A stretch of 64,000 bases of DNA from Roseimicrobium sp. ORNL1 (GTDB lineage: Bacteria > Verrucomicrobiota > Verrucomicrobiia > Verrucomicrobiales > Verrucomicrobiaceae), in assembly GCF_011044495.1 (NCBI RefSeq), contig NZ_CP049143.1:5332001-5396000 (forward strand), read 5' to 3'. The position numbers were made by a program, and so were the translations under genes. The notes under the pieces are model-generated. The model saw only the letters and a list, made by a program, of their open reading frames with translations, was not told where the DNA came from and did not search any database. Positions 55,042 to 63,436 of this stretch are shown piece by piece (the stretch's first letter is position 1; each line of letters starts with the position of its first letter).

Positions 55042-56720
55042 GCAAGCTTGCTGGAGGGTTCACGCACGACGTCCTTGGCCTTCTTGTCCTCACGCAGTCC
55101 CAGGTATACCGGCTGACGGAGGCGATCGTCCCGCGTCCACTCGGAGAATTTCACCTGGCATACGAGCACGGGTTTCAGCCAGTGGCACTTCTTCATCACA
55201 CTTGTGGTGATGCCCTGACCGTAACGTCCCTCGCGCTCTTCGGGGAGATCCTTGAAGGGACAAGTATCGGAGGCCATTTTCTTAAATCGCGTGTGCAGAT
55301 CCTTCAACACGGCTCCCGTGTATCCCGTGCCCACCTTGCCGGAGTACACGAGCTTTCCCTTCTCATACACGCCCACGAGCAGTGCTCCGATGTGCTGTCG
55401 CGTGCCGCCCGGTGGCGTATAGCCGCCAATCACAAACTCCTGCTCCTTCACGAGCTTGAGTTTGACCCAGGCGCCGCTGCGCTGGCCCACCTCATAGCGC
55501 GATCCCTTGCGTTTCCCAATGAGCCCCTCAAGCCCGAGAGCACCGGCCTTCTTCAGGAGCTTCTCAGCATCCGTGCCTATGGAAGAGGAGAAGCGGATGA
55601 TGTCCGACGACTCGGGTAAAATGGCCTTGAGCTTTTCACGGCGTTCCTCCAGTGGGAGGTCGCGCGTACTCTTTCCGTTCAGGGCGAGAATATCAAAGAC
55701 ATAGTAGCAGAGCGGCGGGCGCTCCTGGCCCAGTTCATATGCCTGGAGAAGCTGGAAGGAAGAGCGCCCATCTTTATCGAGCGCGACGATCTCACCATCG
55801 ATAATGGCATTTTTCACGTCCATTCCCTCCATGGCTTCCACCACGTCCGGGAACTTTTCCGCGAGATCATGATTCGTCCGGGAGAGTAGGTGCACCGTCT
55901 TGCCCTCCTTGTAGGTAACCGCGCGAAATCCATCGAACTTTATCTCATAAAGCCAATCACCCGGTGGCACCTTGTTCTCGATGTGCGCTTTCATGGGCTC
56001 GAGGAATTTCGCCTTCAATGCGGGCTTCCGCTTTCCAGCCTTTGCAGTGGTTTTCGATTTTGGCACCGCCTTCTTCGGCGTCTTTGCGGACTCCCTTGCT
56101 GCGGCCAGGCGCTCCTTCAGCGAGCCACGGCCATTGCCGGAATTCCGCGGCTTGGACTGCCACACGTGATCGCTCTTGGCGAGCTGGGCCATGGTCTTGC
56201 CGGAGAGGGCGGATTCGGACTCGACCTTTTTTGAGAGCTTCTTGTGATTCTCTCCGCCTTTGATGATGAGCCATTGCTCGTCCTCGTCTTTCAACCGTAC
56301 CAGATACCACTCTCCCTGGAGCTTCTTGCCCTTCAGCACGACGTGGAGCTTGCCACCATCCAGTTCCTTCTTCGGCGCTTTGCTCAGCGGCTCGTAGGTG
56401 CCGCGGTCCCACACCTGCACCGTGCCACCTCCATATTGTCCCTTCGGGATGGTGCCCTCGAAGTCGATGTAGGAAACGGGATGGTCCTCCACCTTCACGG
56501 CAAGATGCTTTTCTCCCTTCGCCAGCGGCAGGCCTTTGGGCACAGCCCAGGAAACAAGTGTCCCGCCCATCTCCAGGCGGAAGTCGTAGTGCAGCCGTGA
56601 AGCATCGTGCTTCTGGATAACGAAGCGAGCCAGCTTGCCTTTCGACTTCTCCACACGGCCCTCAGGCTCGGCGGTGATGGCGAAGTTCCGCTTGCGTTTG
56701 TATTCCTTGAGCGAGGCCAT
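55038..56720 (-). CDS. ligD: DNA ligase D, phosphoesterase-ligase form
   Basis: A 560-residue ATP-dependent ligase. Residues about 28-150 are the 3'-phosphoesterase domain (FVIQKHDASRLHYDFRLEMGG, WAVPKGLPLAKGEKHLAVKVEDHP in parts, IPKGQYGGGTVQVWD). Residues 185-240 are a Lys/Ala/Arg linker. The ligase core has the AMP-lysine in YEIKFDGFRAV (about 263), IDGEIVALD and KGSRYEVGQRSGAWVKLK. The order PE-Lig with a separate Pol gene differs from mycobacterial Pol-PE-Lig and from Pseudomonas PE-Lig-Pol in one chain. It lies 30 bases after ku. Confidence 0.93.
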   Translation of the reverse strand: MASLKEYKRKRNFAITAEPEGRVEKSKGKLARFVIQKHDASRLHYDFRLEMGGTLVSWAVPKGLPLAKGEKHLAVKVEDHPVSYIDFEGTIPKGQYGGGTVQVWDRGTYEPLSKAPKKELDGGKLHVVLKGKKLQGEWYLVRLKDEDEQWLIIKGGENHKKLSKKVESESALSGKTMAQLAKSDHVWQSKPRNSGNGRGSLKERLAAARESAKTPKKAVPKSKTTAKAGKRKPALKAKFLEPMKAHIENKVPPGDWLYEIKFDGFRAVTYKEGKTVHLLSRTNHDLAEKFPDVVEAMEGMDVKNAIIDGEIVALDKDGRSSFQLLQAYELGQERPPLCYYVFDILALNGKSTRDLPLEERREKLKAILPESSDIIRFSSSIGTDAEKLLKKAGALGLEGLIGKRKGSRYEVGQRSGAWVKLKLVKEQEFVIGGYTPPGGTRQHIGALLVGVYEKGKLVYSGKVGTGYTGAVLKDLHTRFKKMASDTCPFKDLPEEREGRYGQGITTSVMKKCHWLKPVLVCQVKFSEWTRDDRLRQPVYLGLREDKKAKDVVREPSSKLA

Positions 56721-56750
56721 CGTGAGGTGACTCTTTCTCTTTGCCCGTCA

Positions 56751-57626
56751 TCACGCCGCGGCACGAGCCCTGGTGCGTTTCTTCGAGGCTGATTTGGCAG
56801 GTTTCTTTTTCGCGGCCTGGGCAGAGCTGCTTTTTTTAGCGCTCTTGGTAGTTTTCTTTCCTTCGCGCATGCTTTCCTGCAGCACGGACACCAGGTCGAT
56901 GACATTGCTCGGGCGCTTCTTGGCAGCCTTCTTCGGCACTTCCTTGTCAGGATGTTTCACCTTCTCCTCGATCATGTCCTCCAAGGCTTCGCGATAGTCA
57001 TCCTTATAGGCTTCCGGATCCCATTTCTCGGTCATGGAATTGATCAGGGCCTTCGCCATGTCGAGTTCCTTCTTCGCGATCTTGGCTTCACGTGGATGGC
57101 GGAAATCTTCCACATCACGCAACTCCGCAGCGAAATGCATCAACTCCAGCATCAAGCCGTCATCTTGCGGCTTCAGCGCCGCGAGGTGCTGGCGTGTTTT
57201 GATCACCACCTTGGCAATGCCAATCTTGCCCGAGGCTTCGAGCGCCTCGCGGAGGAGGACATAAGCACGGTCCCCACCCTTCTGCGGCTCCATGTAGTAG
57301 GGCTTGTGAAAGAAGACGGGATTCACCTCATCCAGCTCCACGAAGTTGATGATATCCACCGTCTGCGTGGCCTCAATGTCCACCCGCTTGAAGTCTTCAT
57401 CATTGATGATCACAAACTTGCCCTTCTCGTATTCATAACCCTTCACGATCTGATCCCAGGGCACCTCTTTCCCATCTGCCTCCGCCACGCGTTTGTAATT
57501 CACCGGACTGAGGTCCTTGGAGCGCAACAGACGGAACTTCAGATCCTCCGTGTGTGTGGCTGGATAGAGGGCGATGGGTATATTCACCAACCCGAAACTG
57601 ATGGAACCTTTCCAGATGGCGCGCAT
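56751..57626 (-). CDS. ku: Non-homologous end-joining protein Ku
   Basis: A 291-residue DNA-end-binding protein. MRAIWKGSISFGLVNIPIALYPATHT is the family opening (in parts: MRAIWKGSISFGLVNIP). Further blocks are INYKRV-like VNYKRVAEADGKEVP, YEKGKFVIINDEDF, FFHKPYYMEPQKGG and the ring segment to about 240. The last 50 residues (SAKKSSSAQAAKKKPAKSASK) are Lys/Ala/Ser-rich, as in other bacterial Ku C-termini that aid DNA binding and bridging. ATG 57626 is preferred to the upstream 57743. It leads the ku-ligD-Pol operon. Confidence 0.95.
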   Translation of the reverse strand: MRAIWKGSISFGLVNIPIALYPATHTEDLKFRLLRSKDLSPVNYKRVAEADGKEVPWDQIVKGYEYEKGKFVIINDEDFKRVDIEATQTVDIINFVELDEVNPVFFHKPYYMEPQKGGDRAYVLLREALEASGKIGIAKVVIKTRQHLAALKPQDDGLMLELMHFAAELRDVEDFRHPREAKIAKKELDMAKALINSMTEKWDPEAYKDDYREALEDMIEEKVKHPDKEVPKKAAKKRPSNVIDLVSVLQESMREGKKTTKSAKKSSSAQAAKKKPAKSASKKRTRARAAA

Positions 57627-57835
57627 GGCGTGAAACGGTGAGAGGGATATGAATACATGCAGGCACGTTCCGCGGAGGCGGTCCCTGACATTCGGGAATC
57701 GCATCCCTCTCAATCTCTGGATGCTGGTGACCGCGGGCAACAATAGTATGCAATGTCCCCCTAAATGTACGCAAGGTGCGCAGGGGCCGGGGCTTTTGCT
57801 ATGGAAGCCCTTCCATTCATCCTCCCCGCCCCGTC

Positions 57836-59365
57836 ATGATGCTCCTTCGTTGTCTCGCCCTTGTCACCTTCTGCGCAGCCGGCTTGCACGCCGCTCCTCC
57901 CGCACCTGCTCCTGCCCCCACCTCCAATATCAAGGCCGGATTCGCAGAGCGGGACATCACCCCCGCCCTCGGCATGGAGCAGCCTGGTGGCTATGGGAAG
58001 TCCTTCCACCGCACCTTCCACGATCCCTGCAAGGTCCGCGCCGCGGTGTTCGACGATGGAAAGAAACGCGTGGCCCTCGTGGGTACAGACACGCTCATCA
58101 TCCCACGCAAGGTGGTACTGGATGCGCGTGAGCTGATTGCCAAGCAGTGCGGCATCACGCCGGACAGCGTCATGATCGGCGCATCCCATTCGCACTCGTC
58201 CGGTCCGGTCGGAATGATCCAGCCGGGGGAACTCGACCACGCGTCGCCGCTGGTGCAGAAGCTGGGTTATGAAGAGTCCTCCATGGCAGACGCCGGATTC
58301 CTCCTCACCGTGACGAAAGCCATCGTAGACGCCGTGGTGTGGGCCGACAAGACCAAGCAACCCGCCAGCCTAGGATTCGGCAAGGGGCATGAGGACAAAG
58401 TCTCCTTCAACCGTCGCATGAAGATGAAGAACGGGCTCGCCTACAGCCATCCCGGCCCTGGCAATCCAGACATCGTGGACTACGCCGGCCCCATCGATCC
58501 CGAAGTCGGTGTCATCGCCGCGTGGGACATCAACACCGGCGCCTTGCTCGGCTGCGTGGTGAACTTCGCCTGTCACGCCACGACCAATCCCGGCGGCATC
58601 TCGGCAAATTGGGTCCAGTATCTGGAACAAACCATCCAGGGTGCCTTCCAGACACGCGTACCGGTGGTGTTCCTCCAGGGAGCGTGCGGCGACATTACCC
58701 AGGTGGATAACATGAGCCAATATCAGCGGCCCGGTCCGGAGGAATGGTCCAAACTGGTGGGTGGTCGCGTAGGCGCAGAGGCAGTGAAAGTCATCCTCTC
58801 CATGCCCAAGACCACCGACGCTACGCTCGACGCGAAGCAGAAGGTCTTCCCCATCAAGCGCCGCATCCCCTCGGCCGAGCGTTTGAAAAAATCCATGGAC
58901 CTCGTCACCCAACCCAAGCCCGCGGGCGACACCACCGACTGGCTCTTTGCCAAGGAGATCGTGATGCTCGATGCCCTGGTCAAGAAGGAGCCCGCGTGTG
59001 AAGTGGAAGTGCAGGCCATCCAGGTGGGCCCCGTCGTGTGCGTGAGCAATCCCGCTGAGTATTTCGTGGCGAATGGTCTGCGCATCAAGAAGGACAGCGG
59101 CTTCCCCATGACCTTCCCCACGGAACTGGCGAATGGCTGCACCGGTTATGTCCCCACGGAAGAAGCCTTCGGCCCCAATGGCGGCGGCTATGAGACACGC
59201 CTCACCTATTACAGCAATCTGGAAGTGACCGCCGGCACACAGATGGCAGATGCAGGCATCGAACTCTCGAAGCAACTGAAGCCCGATCCCATGCCGGAAC
59301 CGCCGAAGATTGGTCGCTTCGGCCGTGCGTGGACCTATGGCGCTGTGCCGCCGGAGGTGGAGTAG
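57836..59365 (+). CDS. Secreted ceramidase-like (neutral/alkaline non-lysosomal) protein
   Basis: A 509-residue secreted protein. Residues 1-19 are a signal peptide (LLRCLALVTFCAAGLHA). The core resembles the N-terminal domain of neutral ceramidase: GFAERDITPALGMEQPGGYGK in parts, VALVGTDTLIIPR, ASHSHSSGPVG (zinc-like His), NFACHATTNP (second His), VVFLQGACGDITQV (about 275). This GDxxP/His order is shared by many Planctomycete/Verrucomicrobia proteins annotated as ceramidase-like; the amide substrate is unproven. ATG 57836 opens the signal peptide. It diverges from ku, with 209 gene-free bases between. Confidence 0.85.
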   Translation: MMLLRCLALVTFCAAGLHAAPPAPAPAPTSNIKAGFAERDITPALGMEQPGGYGKSFHRTFHDPCKVRAAVFDDGKKRVALVGTDTLIIPRKVVLDARELIAKQCGITPDSVMIGASHSHSSGPVGMIQPGELDHASPLVQKLGYEESSMADAGFLLTVTKAIVDAVVWADKTKQPASLGFGKGHEDKVSFNRRMKMKNGLAYSHPGPGNPDIVDYAGPIDPEVGVIAAWDINTGALLGCVVNFACHATTNPGGISANWVQYLEQTIQGAFQTRVPVVFLQGACGDITQVDNMSQYQRPGPEEWSKLVGGRVGAEAVKVILSMPKTTDATLDAKQKVFPIKRRIPSAERLKKSMDLVTQPKPAGDTTDWLFAKEIVMLDALVKKEPACEVEVQAIQVGPVVCVSNPAEYFVANGLRIKKDSGFPMTFPTELANGCTGYVPTEEAFGPNGGGYETRLTYYSNLEVTAGTQMADAGIELSKQLKPDPMPEPPKIGRFGRAWTYGAVPPEVE

Positions 59366-59464
59366 GATCAGGGCCAAAGTAAGAACTCGGTCACCGCTTT
59401 TGTTTGCACGAACGCGTGCAATCTGTTCTGCTGCCGTGGTTTGATCGATCTGCCTCTTCACACC

Positions 59465-60628
59465 ATGCTGTACCTTCTTGAGGACAATGCCGACTACGAT
59501 GCCCGCCTGGAGCCGATAGTCGAGAAACAAGTCTCTGACATGAGCTACCGGCGGGGGATACCTGTTGCCGAACCAAAGCACTGGACATTCACAGCCGCAT
59601 CTCCCCGCCGGCTCACTAACTGGCTCTCCTTTGGGTCCCACGATCTTATTTCCAAGCCTCTTCGAGATGTGCTGCTGGAGGTCATGCCTGAAGGCATCGA
59701 TTTCTATCCCATCACCGTCGTGCAGAAGGGAAAGGAGCATCCCTACTTCGACATGAATGTCCTGACAATTGCCGACGTGGTGGACATGGATCGGTCAGGC
59801 ATTGAGCGCCTGAGCTCCGGACACCCCATTCGACTGCAAAGCTTGCATCTGAAGCCACTTCCGGAGTCAGCGACTCCCATCTTCGTTGCGAATGGAGACA
59901 CATTGCCTTTTGGATTGCTCTGTGTCACCGAACCCGCCGCGGCCAATATTGCCGCAGCTGGATTCCTGGACATCGCATTCACTCCTCTGCCTGTCGGACA
60001 AAACATCCCAGAACGGGTGTTGCGCACTTCGAAAGCAATCAATCCATTCTCTGATACTCCGGTGCAGCCTCCGCCTCAGCGCGAGATTTCATGGCCCGAC
60101 CCCGAAATCTTCACCTCTCCCTCTCTGCGTCTGGGTCCGGAAATGACGGATGTCCAGGTGCAGGCCATCCATGAGGCGTTCGGCATCCAGCTTCCAGATT
60201 ACTACATTCAGTTTCTGCGGAACTATCCTGCGATTCTTGATACCACACCGAGCGACCACCGGGGGAAAACGCCCCTGTCAGCCCGCGATGTTCCCAAGGA
60301 CGCAGGACAATTGATCGAGATGAACGCCAATGTCAGGCAACCCGGCAGCATTTGGCTGGAAGATGAAGACGGCGACCTGCCTTGGCCAGCCAACCTTTGG
60401 GTCATCGGAGACGCCTCATCGGACTATTACTGCATCGATACCAACTCGACCGAGCAGACGGTGTACGTATCCGACCACGAAAATGCGGCCATAGTACCGT
60501 GGGCAGCGAGCCTGGAAGAATTTGTCTCACGTTTGGTGGAGAAAATTACGGCGATTCTCGAACAAGTACGGGAAGAAAGGAAGAGCAGTGCCGCTTTTGC
60601 CCGAAGCTTGAGGAATTCTTTGGACTAA
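59465..60628 (+). CDS. Imm11-like plus SMI1/KNR4 fusion protein (paralogue 1)
   Basis: A 387-residue protein. Residues 1-195 (YLLEDNADYDARLEPIVEKQ, LRDVLLEVMPEGIDFYPITV, YFDMNVLTIADVVDMDRSGIERL in parts) resemble the DUF1629/Imm11 immunity family. Residues about 200-387 are a SMI1/KNR4-like domain (FGIQLPDYYIQFLRNYPAIL, LIEMNANVRQP, WPANLWVIGDASSDYYCIDT). SMI1-superfamily and Imm11 proteins often protect against polymorphic toxins. No toxin is nearby. ATG 59465 is preferred to the upstream TTG. It is followed 78 bases later by a clear tandem copy. Confidence 0.8.
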   Translation: MLYLLEDNADYDARLEPIVEKQVSDMSYRRGIPVAEPKHWTFTAASPRRLTNWLSFGSHDLISKPLRDVLLEVMPEGIDFYPITVVQKGKEHPYFDMNVLTIADVVDMDRSGIERLSSGHPIRLQSLHLKPLPESATPIFVANGDTLPFGLLCVTEPAAANIAAAGFLDIAFTPLPVGQNIPERVLRTSKAINPFSDTPVQPPPQREISWPDPEIFTSPSLRLGPEMTDVQVQAIHEAFGIQLPDYYIQFLRNYPAILDTTPSDHRGKTPLSARDVPKDAGQLIEMNANVRQPGSIWLEDEDGDLPWPANLWVIGDASSDYYCIDTNSTEQTVYVSDHENAAIVPWAASLEEFVSRLVEKITAILEQVREERKSSAAFARSLRNSLD

Positions 60629-60706
60629 CCGTCACGGTGCTTGCACTGCACAGGGGGGCGCCATCTGTTCACTATCCATACTTCTTCGCAACCGTCCCAA
60701 CTCCGC

Positions 60707-61846
60707 ATGATTTACCTGCTTCAGAAAAATGGACACGAAGCTCATCTGAAGACCACTGCAGAAGGCCAGCTGCAAGGCATGAGTTTCAGAAGAGGAGTCC
60801 CCGTCAAAGATCCCAAGCACTGGACGTTCAAAACGTCATCGCCCCGCCGCCTGCCGAACTGGATTTCCTTTGGCCCTCATCGCCTGGTTTCCAAGGCCCT
60901 TCGGGATGTGCTGCTGTCCGTCATGCCCGAGGGCATTGAGTTCCATCCCATCACCATTGCTCAAAAGGGAAGGGAGCATGAGTATTTCAACATGAACATC
61001 CTGACACGTGGGGATGTGGTGGATGTGCGGAAATCCACGTTCGAGCGTTTCAGTGATGGAACCCCCATGGCACTGCTCGGCGTTCACATCAAGGAACCCA
61101 CCGAAACTCTGCCGCCCATATTCGTGGCGAATGCCGAGTCCCTTCCCACAGGGCTGCTCTGCGTTACCGAGTCAGCGGCCATCACCATTGCTCGTGCTGG
61201 ATTCACAGATGTGGTTCTAATTGCCATGCCGGCTGGCAAGCGACACGATTTCAGGAAGCTGACGTCCAGTGGCGAGCCGAATCCCTTCTCCAAAACGTCG
61301 TCGGCCCCTCTGCCAAAACGGTCGTTTTCATGGCCCGATCCAAACACCTTCACCACACCTTCGCTGCTTCTTGGAGCAAAAATGTCGAAACCCCAGGTGC
61401 AAGCCATTCATACTGCATTCGGGGTCCAACTTCCTGACTACTACCTGCAGTTCCTGCGGAAGTATCCCGCCATTCTTGACAAGACAGCAAACGATCTCGA
61501 CGGCCTGGAGCCCCTTTCCCAGGAAGTCGTGCCCAAGGATGCCGCCAAATTGATCGACATGAACGCCATTGTCCGGCAGCCGGAGACTTTCTGGCTGGAG
61601 GACGAGGAAGGAGAACTCCCGTGGCCCTCAAGCTATTGGGCGATTGGATTCGCCGCTGCTGACTACTACTGCATTGACACAGCCTCGCGCGACCAAACCG
61701 TCTACCTCACCAATCACGAGGAATCCAACTTTGTGACCTACGCTGCAAACCTCGGTGAATTTGTTTCCAAGCTTGTAGCGGAAACGGAGGCCGATCTCCA
61801 GGACCTTCGCGAGGAGATGGGGCTGCTGGATGATCTGGACGACTGA
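60707..61846 (+). CDS. Imm11-like plus SMI1/KNR4 fusion protein (paralogue 2)
   Basis: A 379-residue tandem duplicate of the preceding gene with the same two domains and very similar blocks (SFRRGVPVKDPKHWTFKTSSPRRLPNWISFG in parts, LRDVLLSVMPEGIEFHPIT, FGVQLPDYYLQFLRKYPAIL, LIDMNAIVRQPETFWLEDEEGELPWP in parts, YYCIDTASRDQTVYLTNHEE). By eye about half to two-thirds of residues match paralogue 1. ATG 60707 is chosen. It ends 25 bases before the lipase-maturation-factor-like gene, so read-through into it is possible. Confidence 0.8.
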   Translation: MIYLLQKNGHEAHLKTTAEGQLQGMSFRRGVPVKDPKHWTFKTSSPRRLPNWISFGPHRLVSKALRDVLLSVMPEGIEFHPITIAQKGREHEYFNMNILTRGDVVDVRKSTFERFSDGTPMALLGVHIKEPTETLPPIFVANAESLPTGLLCVTESAAITIARAGFTDVVLIAMPAGKRHDFRKLTSSGEPNPFSKTSSAPLPKRSFSWPDPNTFTTPSLLLGAKMSKPQVQAIHTAFGVQLPDYYLQFLRKYPAILDKTANDLDGLEPLSQEVVPKDAAKLIDMNAIVRQPETFWLEDEEGELPWPSSYWAIGFAAADYYCIDTASRDQTVYLTNHEESNFVTYAANLGEFVSKLVAETEADLQDLREEMGLLDDLDD

Positions 61847-61871
61847 GCCCTGGTAGGAATAAAGTGCAGCC

Positions 61872-63419
61872 ATGTCGGCTGGCCCTGTCACCTATCGCAT
61901 CTTCGGCTGGTTCTTTCCCCGGGCGCTTGCGGCCATCTACTTCATCGCCTTTGCCTCGTGGGCATGGCAGGCGGAGGCACTCACCGGCGAAAACGGCATC
62001 ATGCCGGTGCAAAAGTTTCTGGAGGGGTTCGGCAACTACGCGAAAGAGAATGACATCACCGCCTGGGCTCAGGTCCCCACGGTCTACTGGCTGGGCTACA
62101 GCGATGCGATGGTGCAGTGGCTGTGCTGGGGTGCCTGCGCTGCCGCAGTGCTGGTGATGGCAGGTGTGCTGCAGGGCCCTCTGCTGCTCGCGCTGTGGTT
62201 TGGTTACCTTTCCATCTGCACCACGGGAAATGTCTTTCTCAGTTTCCAGTGGGACATCCTGCTGCTGGAAGCAGGTTTCATTGCCGCACTCATTTCCCCA
62301 TGGCGCTTGTTCGTAGGGCGTATCCGCGAGAGCACGCCAGCACCGTCACGCGCGCAGATGCTGCTGCCACAGGCGCTGATCCTCAAACTGATGTTTCTCT
62401 CGGGACTTACAAAGATCCTCGCCGGAGATCCCAATTGGCTGAACTTTACCGCGCTGACCTACCACTACGAGACGCAACCCATTCCCACGTGGGTCGCCTG
62501 GTATGTGCATCACTTCCCGCTCTGGTTTCACAAGGTCTCCTGCTTCGTGATGTTTCTCGTGGAGCTTGGCGTACCCACCCTCATCCCGGTGGCGTGGATC
62601 TTGGAGCTCATCATCCCTTCCTGGGTACGCACCCTTCGCGTCCTGAAGATAGGCATCGCCGCGTCCTTCACGGGATTGATGATCATTACCCTCCTCACGG
62701 GGAACTACACCTTCTTCAACTGGCTGACCATCCTCCTCGCGCTTTCGATGCTCGACGATGGATGCTGGCCCGCAGTCATGAAGCGCCTGCTGCGCTGGAC
62801 AGAAACATCACCACCTCGCCCCATGTGGAGGCTTGCCGGAGAAGGTGTCGCGGTCTCGCTGATGCTGTCACTCAGCCTTGTCGTCGCCATTCGCGACAAT
62901 GCGCCGAGTGGAGGGATTCTCTCCAATACACTCTATTCGAAAACGCATTGGCTGGCTCCCTTCCGCAGCATCAACAGCTACGGTCTCTTCCGCGTGATGA
63001 CCACGGAGCGCAATGAGATCGTCATCGAGGTGAGTGACGATGGCGTGTACTTCCAGCCGCTCGAGTTCAAGTGGAAACCGGGCCGCGTGGATCGCCCACC
63101 TCCCTTCGTGGCGCCACACCAGCCGCGACTGGACTGGCAGATGTGGTTCGCCGCGCTGCATCCGGGTTTCATACCACAGCGGGACATGCAGAACGCGAGC
63201 ATGATTTGGTTCGGCAAATTCCTGGAGCAGCTCCTGCAGCACAACGAGCAAGTATACGCCCTCGTGGAGCCGCCACCCTTCCCCATCGAATCCATCCGCG
63301 CGGTGCGCGCAAGGTTCTACCGTTACGAGTTCACGGAAGCAGAAACACGCAAGGAGACCGGCGAATGGTGGAAAGCCACGCCCCGGGGCGACTATTCACC
63401 CACGTTCACGAAACGGTAA
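61872..63419 (+). CDS. Lipase maturation factor-like membrane protein
   Basis: A 515-residue protein. Helices are visible near residues 10-30, 75-95, 105-120, 170, 215, 235, 255 and 315. The family opening RIFGWFFPRALAAIYFIAFASWAWQ (in parts), WLGYSDAMVQWLCW, FLSFQWDILLLEAGF, LLKLMFLSGLTKI-like LILKLMFLSGLTKI, FTALTYHYETQPIPT and PHRPRLDWQMWFA-like HQPRLDWQMWFAAL match the LMF1/2 family, which in animals matures lipases in the ER; bacterial members have no known role. The C-terminal 130 residues are soluble. Confidence 0.87.
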   Translation: MSAGPVTYRIFGWFFPRALAAIYFIAFASWAWQAEALTGENGIMPVQKFLEGFGNYAKENDITAWAQVPTVYWLGYSDAMVQWLCWGACAAAVLVMAGVLQGPLLLALWFGYLSICTTGNVFLSFQWDILLLEAGFIAALISPWRLFVGRIRESTPAPSRAQMLLPQALILKLMFLSGLTKILAGDPNWLNFTALTYHYETQPIPTWVAWYVHHFPLWFHKVSCFVMFLVELGVPTLIPVAWILELIIPSWVRTLRVLKIGIAASFTGLMIITLLTGNYTFFNWLTILLALSMLDDGCWPAVMKRLLRWTETSPPRPMWRLAGEGVAVSLMLSLSLVVAIRDNAPSGGILSNTLYSKTHWLAPFRSINSYGLFRVMTTERNEIVIEVSDDGVYFQPLEFKWKPGRVDRPPPFVAPHQPRLDWQMWFAALHPGFIPQRDMQNASMIWFGKFLEQLLQHNEQVYALVEPPPFPIESIRAVRARFYRYEFTEAETRKETGEWWKATPRGDYSPTFTKR

Positions 63420-63436
63420 CGCAGCCAAGCGTAAGC

